A stretch of 64,000 bases of DNA from Microcoleus sp. bin38.metabat.b11b12b14.051. Lineage in GTDB: Bacteria > Cyanobacteriota > Cyanobacteriia > Cyanobacteriales > Microcoleaceae. Both the position numbers and the translations under genes were made by a program. The notes under the pieces were generated by a model. The model had not been told where the DNA came from, searched no databases, and worked only from the letters and a program-made list of their open reading frames with translations. Numbering within the stretch: position 1 is the first letter of the stretch; each line of letters starts with the position of its first letter. The DNA is taken from positions 1 to 64,000 of the forward strand of contig NZ_JAAFKD010000018.1 in the NCBI RefSeq assembly GCF_013299165.1, given 5' to 3'. This document shows positions 18,574 through 27,827 of the stretch, piece after piece.

Positions 18574-18646
18574 AGGCTAGGTTCGTAGTGCGGACTTCAG
18601 TCCGCAGCTTAAGAACGGACTGAAGTCCGCACTACGAACCTAGCCT
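18574..18646. repeat. Dispersed palindrome, GTTCGTAGTGCGGACT family (full copy)
   Basis: A perfect 31-bp inverted repeat (arms 18574-18604 and 18616-18646, 11-base loop) carrying the words TTCGTAGTGCGGACT and AGTCCGCACTACGAA. Other copies or half-copies of this family lie at 18695-18732, 25796-26040, 30161-30221, 31711-31880, 40727-40915, 47750-47875 and 53944-54075. A degenerate half-copy follows at 18695-18732. Confidence 0.92.
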
Positions 18647-18773
18647 GTGGTTAATTGAGCGGAGGCGATATGATGCACTCGGACTGATGAAACCCGGTTT
18701 TTTACGGACGGACGCCAGGACGCACTACGAACCTGTGCTTATTGCACCCGAAGTCTGGAAGCGGGGGGAATTC

Positions 18774-20595
18774 CTACTTAATTAATTCGCCGGTTTCTTG
18801 CAGCGAGTGCAGGCGGCGGTAAATGCCTTTTTGGTTCAGGAGTTCGTCGTGACTGCCGACTTCGACGATTTTACCGCCGTCGAGTACGACGATCGCATCG
18901 GCTTCGCGAATTGTACTCAGGCGGTGGGCGATAATTATGGTGGTGCGCGTACCCAAGATGTTCTGCATGGCTAGCTGGATCGATCGCTCCGACTCGTAAT
19001 CCAAACTAGAAGTAGCCTCGTCAAAAATTAACACATCCGGCTCCACCAACAGCGCCCTAGCAATCCCCAACCGCTGGCGCTGACCGCCGGATAACCGCAT
19101 TCCGCGTTCCCCGACAACGGTATAGTAACCTTGGGGCAACAAGTTCACAAATTCGTCAACTCTGGCGATGCGGGAAGCTTCCTCAACTTGCGCGAAACTT
19201 GCTTTGGGATTTCCATATTTCAAATTTTCCAGCAAAGTACCGTTAAACACGTCTACTTCTTGGTGGACAATGGCTAAACGCTTGCGGTAACCAGTGACAT
19301 TTAAACTGGAAATATCTTCGCCGTCGATCAGAATGCGGCCGGAGTTTGGCTCGAAATACCGAAACAGCAGTTTCACTAATGTTGATTTCCCCGAACCCGA
19401 TCGCCCGACTAATGCTATGGTTTGACGGGGGATGAATCAATAAATTTACATCCTGCAAAACAGGTTTTTGCCGATCGTACCCAAATGTCAGCCCGCAAAA
19501 CTCAATTTTCCCGCTAAATCTATAGGGCGACGCGGATGCAGCATTTTCTGTTGCTAAATTCACCGCATCTATACCATCTGGTAACTGGATAAACTCGTGG
19601 AATCGGATCATTGAAGAATAGCGGCGGGCAAATAATTCGGCGATACTGCTAATCGGACGCAGTTGGGAATAGGCCATACTTGCCAAAGTGTAAACCGTCA
19701 CAAAATATCCCAGAGATATTTTACCTGCGACTGTGGCGGCTAGGCTAAAACCCAGAACTGAAAACAAGCAAAGCTGGACGATTGTTTGTCGGTATATCCC
19801 CAGGATGATGTATCCTTTGTGAATGCGGTTTATTACAACTTTCAATTCGCGATCGAGTCTGGTTGTTTGCCTTTTGAGTTCTTCAGTTTCAGTGGCGAAA
19901 GCTTTGACTGTTTTAATGTTGGTGATAATTTCCGAGTTGCGGCTTTCGGTATTTTCGATATATTCATCCAAAATTTCTTCGCGCCGCGTCAGCCCTTGGA
20001 GGCCTTTGAGAGTGAAACTGAGGATAAATAGGAAGGAAACTGAAATTAATAAGCCGATGCGCCATTCAATTAACCAGATAACTGCAAAGATGCCGATTAA
20101 GCGCACAACTTCTGGGATGAATTCAGCGGCAATTTCTGGGTATGTCCAAGTATGGTTGGTGATGCCTTTGGCGATACGACTGGAAATCCGACCGGCGTTG
20201 TTTTCGTCGTAGAATTCTAAGGGTAAGGTGAGCATTTTGCCGATCGCTCTTTTCATCCAATCCCGCCTTGCTCTCAGGGGGACTACCCAATGAAACCAAT
20301 ATCCCGCCCAAATTTCTATGGGTGCTTTGGCGACTGTTACAAAAAAAATCAAGCCCAGCAAGACGGATAACGAGAATATTTTGCTGGGTGACTGTTGGGT
20401 AAGTGAGGCGATCGCAGCGATCGATTTTTGGGTTATTATGTCTGGAGGTTGACCCGACAATACGTTTAAGAGTTGCCCGATCGCGTAGGGTACAGCTAAA
20501 TCGGCGATCGCAAACAGGCTGGATGCACCGATGCTGAGAGCTGAGATTTGACTGTAGCGGGTGTAGTATTTAAGGATGTCCCGAAAACTTGCCAT
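18774..20595 (-). pseudogene. MsbA-type ABC exporter (fused permease-ATPase), disrupted by one-base frameshift
   Basis: Two overlapping minus-strand frames form one ~606-residue half-transporter. The first encodes the six-helix membrane domain and the start of the ATPase (FTLGYD-like region); the second carries the signature LSGGQRQR, Walker B VLIFDEAT and switch histidine in IIIAHRLS. Reading shifts at a run of five G (19427-19431, CCCCC on the coding strand). Removing one base restores PRQTIALVGRSGSGKST, the Walker A. The gene is either a recent pseudogene or carries a sequencing or assembly error in the homopolymer. Start ATG at 20595 gives the usual N-terminus; 20628 is an alternative. 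Confidence 0.85.
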
Positions 20596-20802
20596 AAATT
20601 TCTGTTGCGATACAACCCTTGTAAACACTTGAGTCTGATAACTGCGCGCGATGGCGCTCGCATTACAAGTATACTACAAAAGTAGTCGCTCGGGGAAATC
20701 TATGGGACGCTCTGAAGCAATTGAGCTAGCTCAGGAGTGCGATCGCTGATTGATTGGGAGTAGATATAGCCGAGTCTCAGAAAGATGAGGTACTATCCGG
20801 CA

Positions 20803-20864
20803 TAAGGCATGGGGCATAGGGCATAGGGCATAGGGCATAGGGCATAGGGCATAGGGCATAGGGC
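20803..20864. repeat. CATAGGG heptamer array (about 8-9 copies)
   Basis: Near-perfect tandem GCATAGG units between the ABC exporter gene and the secreted-protein gene, preceded by two degenerate units. The rest of 20596-21016 holds no supportable gene. Confidence 0.93.
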
Positions 20865-21016
20865 TATCCTCACCACGCTTGAGAACCGCTATATGATTGG
20901 GAAGGGGCGATCAAATGCAGCAGATTTATCGATCGTCGGCAATGATATTTCAATCGTTGATGCAGATAGAGGAAACCGCAGATTAACGCAGATAGTTTCA
21001 AAAAGAGCGATCGAAC

Positions 21017-21478
21017 TTAACGCAATGCCGAACTTAGTTGTGGCGTCGCAGAATTATTTGTGCTGGTACTTTTGGGCAACAATTGATTTAGCGCACCACA
21101 CAAGTATTTCTTCACAGTGTCCCTGCTGGCACCCACCCCACTCGGAAGAGTAAAAATCATCTCTACATTTAATAGATTGCCATCTTGTGAGGCAAATACA
21201 TCGATCGGCAAAGCACGCTGAAATGCTGTTGCAGGATTTTCTGCTTTCATCGTACCCATACTTACATCGGTGCTGACAGTCTTGATGCCCTCGCGGGCTA
21301 AAATGGGTCGCAATTGGGAAAATGCTTTCTCTACCGTTAACCCCTCAACCTGAACACGCGCCGAAAATGCAGCGCCATTGAAAAAGTCCCCTTTTTTTTG
21401 AAAGCTTTCTTCGCAGGTTGTGCCAAAAGCAGGGGTGGCTAAACAAAGAAGAGCTACGGTTGAGAGAATCGATCGCAT
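21017..21478 (-). CDS. Secreted hypothetical protein (153 aa)
   Basis: A clear signal peptide (RSILSTVALLCLATPAFG, cleavage probably before TT at ~20) precedes a 130-residue domain with two cysteines (C22 and C126) that could form a disulphide. The pattern LTVEKAFSQLRPILAREG followed by beta strands resembles small periplasmic proteins but I do not recognise a family. It stands alone between the CATAGGG array and the 46-residue membrane protein gene. Confidence 0.75.
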   Translation of the reverse strand: MRSILSTVALLCLATPAFGTTCEESFQKKGDFFNGAAFSARVQVEGLTVEKAFSQLRPILAREGIKTVSTDVSMGTMKAENPATAFQRALPIDVFASQDGNLLNVEMIFTLPSGVGASRDTVKKYLCGALNQLLPKSTSTNNSATPQLSSALR

Positions 21479-21639
21479 ATTAACTAAGTTACGAGTATAA
21501 AACCGTCATCAAGACCAGGATAAACACCCTACAACTGTTTGGCAAGCGCTGTCTAATGGCCAAAAAATACAGAAGACAGAATTTGCTTATATTCTGTCTT
21601 CCGAGCAATGCTTTCTAATTTTTAGGTTTGAGCAGTCTG

Positions 21640-21780
21640 TTAGCTGAAGGCGTAGGCTGATTGCAGCGCCCACCAGATGAGGCAGCCGATTCCGCCAGCA
21701 ATGACGATCGCCGAAATGGCGATGACGATCGGGCTGTCAGCTCCCTTGAACTTCATGATTCCGCGATTTAAGTCTGACAT
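21640..21780 (-). CDS. 46-residue single-span membrane protein
   Basis: From the ATG at 21780, with GGGAG ten bases upstream, the gene encodes SDLNRGIMKFKGADSP followed by one strongly hydrophobic helix (VIAISAIVIAGGIGCLIWW) and a short tail. It resembles the small thylakoid subunits common in cyanobacteria (photosystem, NDH-1 or cytochrome b6f accessory peptides) in size and layout, but I cannot assign it to a named one. The longer frame from 21849 lacks support. Confidence 0.72.
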   Translation of the reverse strand: MSDLNRGIMKFKGADSPIVIAISAIVIAGGIGCLIWWALQSAYAFS

Positions 21781-22000
21781 GAGCAGTGTTCTCCCACAAT
21801 TGCAGCTCGATTGTAGCTTTGCCCTGTGCCGGATGGCGGTCAAAACCAATGCAATTACTGATTTATTTAAGAATCTGGGCCAGGCAATTTCAGGCTGGGA
21901 GGGGCATTGAGGCGCTTTGACTGAGTTTCTGAAAAAAACTTACAAAAAACACTTGACAAATCCTCAGAACTAAGAGAATATTGTTAAGACCGCAGGAAAT

Positions 22001-22072
22001 GCGGGTGTAGCTCAGTGGTAGAGCGTCACCTTGCCAAGGTGAATGTCGCGCGTTCGAATCGCGTCACCCGCT
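22001..22072 (+). tRNA. trnG-GCC: tRNA-Gly (GCC anticodon)
   Basis: Full cloverleaf: acceptor GCGGGTG pairs with CACCCGC, D-arm AGCTCAGTGGTAGAG, anticodon loop TTGCCAA (GCC), T-arm GCGCGTTCGAATCGCGT. 72 nt with discriminator T; CCA not encoded. Confidence 0.97.
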
Positions 22073-22143
22073 TTAAAAAGTCGAGTAAAATAAAAAAGCT
22101 CGCAAAGTAGATAGAGAAGCTGTGCGACATACTCCTAACGGTT

Positions 22144-22180
22144 GTTGAGAATAGCTCAGTTAGTGGTAGAATTGAAACCA
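22144..22180 (+). other. Possible tRNA fragment (D-arm-like)
   Basis: About 80 bp after tRNA-Gly the sequence GAATAGCTCAGTTAGTGGTAGA imitates a tRNA D-arm, but no anticodon arm or T-arm follows. It may be a decayed tRNA duplicate or chance. Confidence 0.25.
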
Positions 22181-22322
22181 GAACTTGTAAGTGAAAATTG
22201 CCGATCGGGCGATCGCTCGCCACAGGCAGTTGAAAGCCTGAAAAAAGCAGCACAGACAAGTTTGATTTAGTCGATATGTTAACGATTATTTTTGCACAAA
22301 CGCTTTTTTTATCTGATCGCTC

Positions 22323-22727
22323 GTGCCATCTCAAAAAGCTCTAAAAATTGACTTGAACGATGAGTACCCCTGCCCTTGCCGGCGCCGGGGCCGTATCGTT
22401 CCCATCACGCTTACAGAAGCCTTTGGCTGCAACCGCTGTCAGCAAATATTCGTATTGGACGAAAGCGGACACGTCATCGAGCAACTATCAACGAACTATC
22501 CTTACAAGCAGGCTTGGCGGTGGACGGGGAACCAGTGGCACAGGGCGCATCCGGGTTTGAAGGCGCACTACTTGCCGCTGGCTCTGGGGATGATTTTGGT
22601 GCCGCTAGTGATTTGGTTGCCCCTGGCGCTACACTCGCCGGGCCCGAATGTGATACTGTGGGCGATGGTCGCCGTGCTGCTAGCCATGCTGCCGGCGCTG
22701 ATGGTATGGCTGGCTTACAGGCGTTAG
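22323..22727 (+). CDS. Zinc-ribbon-like membrane protein upstream of proA-like gene
   Basis: 134 residues from GTG at 22323. The N-terminal ~45 residues contain CPC and CNRC pairs (C17, C19, C36, C39) suggesting a small zinc ribbon, and two hydrophobic helices span ~84-104 and ~110-131. Such short proteins are common in cyanobacteria but unnamed. The stop is only four bases before the start of the ProA-like gene, so the two are almost certainly co-transcribed, hinting at a shared role that I cannot define. Confidence 0.78.
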   Translation: MPSQKALKIDLNDEYPCPCRRRGRIVPITLTEAFGCNRCQQIFVLDESGHVIEQLSTNYPYKQAWRWTGNQWHRAHPGLKAHYLPLALGMILVPLVIWLPLALHSPGPNVILWAMVAVLLAMLPALMVWLAYRR

Positions 22728-22731
22728 CTAG

Positions 22732-23997
22732 ATGATAATACAGGATTTTAGTCATTCATCAGATGGGGCAAATGTCGCCCGCCGCGCTTATCAAGCTTCT
22801 TTGGAGTTGGCGGCGACAAAGAGTGGCGATCGCGCTGCTGCTTTGCAAGCGATGGCGATCGCGCTCAAACGCCGACAAAATGACATTTTAGAAGCGAATA
22901 CTCTGGATCTCGAAGCCAGTCGCGATATGGCGATTCCCGAGTTGATTGTGGACTGGCTGAAGCTGACACCGGAACGGATTAAGACAACTGTCCAAATTCT
23001 GCAACGCTTGGGGGAAATGCCAGATCCGATCGGCAGGGTGATCAATGCTTCTTATCAAGTTGATCGCTGTCAAGTGTACTGTCAATCGCTGCCGCTGGGC
23101 GCGATCGCCTTAATTTACGAGGCGTTTCCCGAGTTAGGGGCGATCGCGGCCGGTTTGTGTCTCAAAAGCGCTAACAGCTTGATTCTCAAAGGTGGCAGCG
23201 AAAGCTGGCAAACTAATGGTGTAATTGGAGAAGCTTTGATGTCGGCGATCGATGAGGTTGGTTTGCCCTCAGGATGCTTGCAGGTACTGCCGCCGGATCG
23301 GGGCGCTTCGATTCGGGATTTAGTCACTCAAGACCAATATCTCAATTTAATTATTCCCTACGGCAGGCCGAGTTTGGTGCAGCAGGTGGTGAGGCTGTGC
23401 ACGGCGCCCGTGTTGCGATCGGCAATGGGCAATTGCTACCTGTATTGGTCGCCGACTGGTAGTTTGGAGATGGCAAGGTGGATGATTTTGGACAGCCATC
23501 AAAGCGTCCCCGATCCGGTAAATGCGATCGAGAAAGTCCTGATCGATCGCAATCAAAAGCCTTCTTCCTTAGTCAGGCTGTGGAACAGTTTAAAAGAAAA
23601 AGGCTTTCAAATTAGCGCCGACGCCGATTTGATAGCAGATTTCCCCGAGTTGAAGCTGGCTGAACCTTACGAGTGGACTCAACCGTATTTAAACAAAACC
23701 ATCGCCTTTAAAGTTGTCGATAGTTTAGAAATTGCGATCGGCTGGATCAACCGCTACAGTAGCGGCCACGCTGACGCCATCGCCACAGAATCTTACCTAG
23801 AAAGCCGCCAATTTGCGTTGGATGTGAACAGTGCCTCAACATTCATTAATGCCTCGCCTCGGTTTTGGCGCTATCAAAATCGCGGAGATGCGATATTTTT
23901 GGGAATGTCCAACCAAAAAGGTTATCGTCGGGGATTAATTGGTTTAGATACACTCACAACAATTAAAGAAATTGTTCAAGGAAACGGACTATTTTAG
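22732..23997 (+). CDS. ProA-like protein lacking the catalytic cysteine
   Basis: 421 residues with the overall sequence of gamma-glutamyl phosphate reductase (ALQAMAIALKRRQNDILEANTLDL, PLGAIALIYEAFPE, SANSLILKGGSES). In working ProA the nucleophile lies in a T-C-N motif; here the aligned segment VPDPVNAIE has valine (V263) instead. The IPRGG motif is IPYGRP and GxCH is GNCY. Proline synthesis activity is therefore unlikely unless this alignment is wrong. Starts four bases after the zinc-ribbon membrane protein gene. A genuine proA is presumably elsewhere; proC lies at the right end of the window. Confidence 0.88.
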   Translation: MIIQDFSHSSDGANVARRAYQASLELAATKSGDRAAALQAMAIALKRRQNDILEANTLDLEASRDMAIPELIVDWLKLTPERIKTTVQILQRLGEMPDPIGRVINASYQVDRCQVYCQSLPLGAIALIYEAFPELGAIAAGLCLKSANSLILKGGSESWQTNGVIGEALMSAIDEVGLPSGCLQVLPPDRGASIRDLVTQDQYLNLIIPYGRPSLVQQVVRLCTAPVLRSAMGNCYLYWSPTGSLEMARWMILDSHQSVPDPVNAIEKVLIDRNQKPSSLVRLWNSLKEKGFQISADADLIADFPELKLAEPYEWTQPYLNKTIAFKVVDSLEIAIGWINRYSSGHADAIATESYLESRQFALDVNSASTFINASPRFWRYQNRGDAIFLGMSNQKGYRRGLIGLDTLTTIKEIVQGNGLF

Positions 23998-24559
23998 TGA
24001 CTTACATCCGGCGGCTTTGCTGTTGAATATAATTTCAGGCATGGCATCTTTATTTGATAATTTTTGTCGTAAGGAACGATATCGTGTTCGAGCGATTAAC
24101 CGCAACAAAATTCGAGATCCGTCTGTGTGATGGTAATTGAGCGGACATAAGATCAGAGATGATATTATACCAAGCGCGAACAATCTATGTAACAATATTC
24201 GTAGGGTGTGTCGTCGCGATTAATAGCAAAAAAATACGAAAAATAGACCCACCGACGCACCAGCGCGACATAATTTGACTAAACCTTCCTCAATTAAGAT
24301 TATTGTAGCAGGGATTTTTTTAATTGGTATTATCTGCAAAATCTCTAAGAATAGGAGATTTTGTGGCGACTAGATTTGATTGCTATCAAAATAGATAATA
24401 ATTACAATTTTTTACTAATTACGTTTTTAGGATAGGGAAAATATTCGGAAAAAACTTGTATTTCTCCTAAAAAATTTGCTCGTTCTAAATTATCCCAAAC
24501 CAGATATAATTAAAACAGGAAAAACAATCTGACTGAAATTACGGTGTTATTAGCAAACA
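23998..24559. other. Intergenic region with a GGTGCGTCG-family palindrome
   Basis: No gene supported. At about 24199-24270 a sequence of the GTAGGGTG(C/T)GTCG...CGACGCACC family occurs (degenerate copy). The remainder is AT-rich and should carry the desaturase promoter. Confidence 0.5.
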
Positions 24560-25687
24560 ATGAATTCTGAACAAACGCTCATTTCTTTAGACGAGACAGT
24601 CGATCGCGAAACGCTAATTCACCAATCGGCATACATTAAAAAATTGCGTCCGCTGCTGCCGCCAGAGGCCTTTGAACCAGACTCTAGCAAGTTAGCAATC
24701 CTGTTAATCAATCTGGGAATTCTCTTGCTGGGATGGGGAATTGCCGACAATCTCGATCGCTGGCCTGTCTATTTTTTATGGCTTTACTTACCTTTAGCCG
24801 CGATTATGGGCAATAGTATCATAGTTTTGCTATTTAGCTCCCACGATTTGATGCACGGCAGCGTTCAGAAAAAGTCTGCCCTGACTTATCCGATCGCCTT
24901 TTTGGGCCTAAGTATGCTATTGATGCCACCTACTCAGTGGAAATCGCTGCACAACCTAGTACACCACAATACCACCAATTCCCTAGCAGACCCCGATCGC
25001 AATTACCTGCACCAACAGCCGGATACTTGGGGAAAATGGATTCAAAATCTATTTGTACCCTCGGTAGAAGTCAATCCGCTGTGGTTGATTGTCGGGATGG
25101 CTGGATCGTGGGCGGTGCATAACTTCCGCAACGTGTCCTCGGTGTTGTTATTCAACGATAAATCTGTGGATTACGTGCCGGCTGCCTTTACAGTTAGCAA
25201 AAAAGATAGATTGACGATCGCCCTAGAGTGTTTGGGCATCTTGGCAATTCATCTGTGCATCTTGTTCTACCTAGACTTTAACCCGATTAAAGTTACTCTG
25301 GCATACATTTTGCCGATCGCGATCGGTCATGCAGGAGCAATGTTTTACATCTTTACCAACCATATGGGTTGTCGGATGACTAGCATTAACGATCCGCTGA
25401 TCAATAGTGCTTCGTTGCGGGTTCCTAAAATATTTGACCTGCTGCACTTCAATTTCTCTTACCACACAGAGCACCACATTTTCCCCAGCATCAACTCAAA
25501 CTATTACCCAATGGTGCAAGAGTTGTTAGAAATTCACTATCCCCAGCGGATGAATTTAATCGATGCTGGGGAAGCTTGGCGGTTGCTGAGGGAAACGCCG
25601 CGGCATTACAAAGATGAAGTTACCTTCACTGATTCCCTAGGAAAAATATCAGTTAATTGCAGTATTCTGGAAGAATACAAAGGCTAA
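24560..25687 (+). CDS. Membrane fatty acid desaturase family protein
   Basis: 375 residues with at least four membrane helices and the three histidine boxes of membrane di-iron desaturases: HDLMHG (~96), HNLVHH (~133) and HTEHH (~304), plus an extra histidine in FTNHMG. It probably introduces a double bond (or a hydroxyl or keto group) into an acyl chain or carotenoid-like lipid in the membrane. Convergent with the lipoxygenase gene 440 bp away. The box spacing fits acyl-lipid desaturases, but the regiospecificity cannot be read from sequence. Confidence 0.9.
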   Translation: MNSEQTLISLDETVDRETLIHQSAYIKKLRPLLPPEAFEPDSSKLAILLINLGILLLGWGIADNLDRWPVYFLWLYLPLAAIMGNSIIVLLFSSHDLMHGSVQKKSALTYPIAFLGLSMLLMPPTQWKSLHNLVHHNTTNSLADPDRNYLHQQPDTWGKWIQNLFVPSVEVNPLWLIVGMAGSWAVHNFRNVSSVLLFNDKSVDYVPAAFTVSKKDRLTIALECLGILAIHLCILFYLDFNPIKVTLAYILPIAIGHAGAMFYIFTNHMGCRMTSINDPLINSASLRVPKIFDLLHFNFSYHTEHHIFPSINSNYYPMVQELLEIHYPQRMNLIDAGEAWRLLRETPRHYKDEVTFTDSLGKISVNCSILEEYKG

Positions 25688-25700
25688 TTTAACGATGTTT

Positions 25701-25739
25701 AAAAAGCCGTAGGTTTGCACTGCACACCTACGGCTTTTA
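25701..25739 (+). terminator. Rho-independent terminator of the desaturase gene
   Basis: Fourteen bases after the desaturase stop, arms AAAAGCCGTAGGT and ACCTACGGCTTTT form a GC-centred stem ending in a short T-run. Orientation suits the plus-strand gene. Confidence 0.85.
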
Positions 25740-25784
25740 CACAGTTATATTATGTTTTAATATTGGTTTGTACTGACAAATGAT

Positions 25785-26045
25785 AGTCAAGCTTCATGGA
25801 TGCGGACGCCAGGACGCACTACAAACCTTTTTTACGGAATTGAGCTGTATATTGCAATACGGTTCACTTAAAGTTTTTTTGTCATTGCGAGCGTACCCGC
25901 GAAGCAATCGCAGTGTTTATTTTTCACATGATTTTATAGACTGAACAGTCTTAAGTAAACCGTATTGCTGTATATTGGGTTTGTCGTGAGGACTAATAGT
26001 CAAGGTTGATGAATGCGGACTGAAGTCCGCACTACAAACCTTTTT
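25785..26045. repeat. Two half-copies of the GCGGACT...CACTACAAACC palindrome family
   Basis: At about 25798-25832 (variant GCGGACGCCAGGACGC) and 26011-26044 the same word ending ACTACAAACCTTTTTTACGGAATTGAGC recurs, so these two are related beyond the palindrome. They lie between the convergent desaturase and lipoxygenase genes. Confidence 0.75.
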
Positions 26046-26123
26046 TACGGAATTGAGCGGAGATAATATTCTCACGTGAAAAATTACTGAGGTTGATCTA
26101 TGGTTTTTCACGCAGATTCGGTA

Positions 26124-27827
26124 TTAGATGCTGATGCTATTGATCACTAAAGAAGGTTTGAGAGCAACATATGGCACTAATCGCTTTTTATTGTTGGCAT
26201 CAATTTTCTGTTCGGCCACATTCAAATCTTGCTGGAATTGCCTGACCAACTGTGGGATCGGAGTTCCATCAAAAACCTCGTCGAAGGTGGCACGGTAGAG
26301 GTCTCGAAAAGAGCGATCGTAATAACCCAAGCGGTCATATTTATAAGCTGACAGAGTAAACAGAATCCGCAGTTGTTCGGCAGCTTTTTTGAATGGTGGC
26401 AGCAACTGGAGAATATTTATTTCCGTAATTACTTCCGGAACACCTGACTTGGTAATTCCCGGAATGTCGCGGTAGGCAGCCAAAGGCATATTGGCGGCAA
26501 AACTCATGTATTGATGCTGGGTATAATTCACAGCAGAATGCTGCGGCCCGCAGGTGAAAATCACTGTGGTGGCAATATCAATCAATTGTTGAACATCGTC
26601 AATGCGCGGCGGCATTCCTTTGACTTTACCTCCAGTCTTGGAGGATAATTCTTGCGCCCAGCGTTGCAGTTCGCTATCATCAGTAATTTTCTGTTTTGTC
26701 GGGTAAAAGAATTTGAGATAGCCGGAGACAAAGGTTTTAATCGCGTTCCACAGCAGCAATCCGTCATCTCGGTAAGGATAGTGAGGCAATTGAGTTGTGT
26801 TTTCCATGCCGCGATTTTTTAGTTCCGCCGGGAAGGCAAATTGATCTAGGCTCCAGTTAGTGCAAGCTTCTCTACCTATTTCTATTGTCTCTGGCAAGGT
26901 TCCTGCCAGCAACTCATCGACGGGGCCTCCAGGGGCGATCAATTGAGTGCGTGCGAGATTGTTGTTGGTCAACATGAAGCGAAAGTGGGGTTTGAGCAGT
27001 AAGCTGAGGGGATGATTTTCAGCTAGCTGTCGGGCTGTGACGATCGCGATCGGTTCCATAACCAGATGAGTTCGACCTAAATGCGAGCTCATTTCGTGGT
27101 GATTGGCATCTGCTGTTTGCACGCAGAGTTTGGCAAACAACCAATTGAGCGGCGGATCTGAAGGCGTGTAGATATGGCTGCCCGGTTTAGGATCTAGTTG
27201 AATGGCAATAGGTACCATTTCGCCGCGATCGCGCACTCCCGTCCACCGCCAAGCGAAGAAAGCACGGGGTTTCGGCAAGTATTTCCGGCCTTTTTCATAG
27301 GTTCCTCCTTGAATTCGAGCAGGGGCGCGATAGTTTCCATCAGTACCCGTGTAATCGGCAACGTAAATACATTTATCTCGCAACAGTTTGGGGAGTTCCA
27401 ATAATGGCTGTGCGGCTGCCACTTTGGCGATCGTCTCTGCCCGAGCGTCGCTGGGATCTAAGAGGCGAAGCACCATCGGATTTGCCCCGGATAAGCGCTG
27501 TTCGGCAAAAGAGCGATCGGTTTGGTAAGTCTTGGCAACTTGAGGCAGCCGGAATACGGGAAAGAAGTCTTCATAGTCTTGGAGCTCGTCGAGAGGATCT
27601 AGAAACGATCTCGCTTGAACGGCCAACATATTTATAGCAAGTTCAGAGGTTGCTATTATCCGTTCTCCAATATAGTCGCTCGAAAAATTCTCAATCGCTG
27701 GCACAGTTTTTAATAATGCCAAAGGCGACAAACTGTTAAAGTCAAACTGATAAGCTTGTTGCTGCTGATTTAAGTAATCGCTGCGCTGTTGTTTGTTGCT
27801 ATCGTCTTGAGGAAGGGAAGGTTTCAT
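26124..27827 (-). CDS. Lipoxygenase
   Basis: 567 residues of a stand-alone lipoxygenase catalytic domain without a PLAT domain. The non-haem iron ligands are all present: H244 and H249 (HHEMSSH), H430 and N434 (HSAVN) and the C-terminal isoleucine I567. Flanking family motifs include RTHLVMEP and FTCGPQHSAVNY. The enzyme adds O2 to a pentadiene in polyunsaturated fatty acids to give hydroperoxides. Start ATG 27827. It is convergent with the fatty acid desaturase gene, which could supply or modify substrate; that link is inference. Confidence 0.94.
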   Translation of the reverse strand: MKPSLPQDDSNKQQRSDYLNQQQQAYQFDFNSLSPLALLKTVPAIENFSSDYIGERIIATSELAINMLAVQARSFLDPLDELQDYEDFFPVFRLPQVAKTYQTDRSFAEQRLSGANPMVLRLLDPSDARAETIAKVAAAQPLLELPKLLRDKCIYVADYTGTDGNYRAPARIQGGTYEKGRKYLPKPRAFFAWRWTGVRDRGEMVPIAIQLDPKPGSHIYTPSDPPLNWLFAKLCVQTADANHHEMSSHLGRTHLVMEPIAIVTARQLAENHPLSLLLKPHFRFMLTNNNLARTQLIAPGGPVDELLAGTLPETIEIGREACTNWSLDQFAFPAELKNRGMENTTQLPHYPYRDDGLLLWNAIKTFVSGYLKFFYPTKQKITDDSELQRWAQELSSKTGGKVKGMPPRIDDVQQLIDIATTVIFTCGPQHSAVNYTQHQYMSFAANMPLAAYRDIPGITKSGVPEVITEINILQLLPPFKKAAEQLRILFTLSAYKYDRLGYYDRSFRDLYRATFDEVFDGTPIPQLVRQFQQDLNVAEQKIDANNKKRLVPYVALKPSLVINSISI

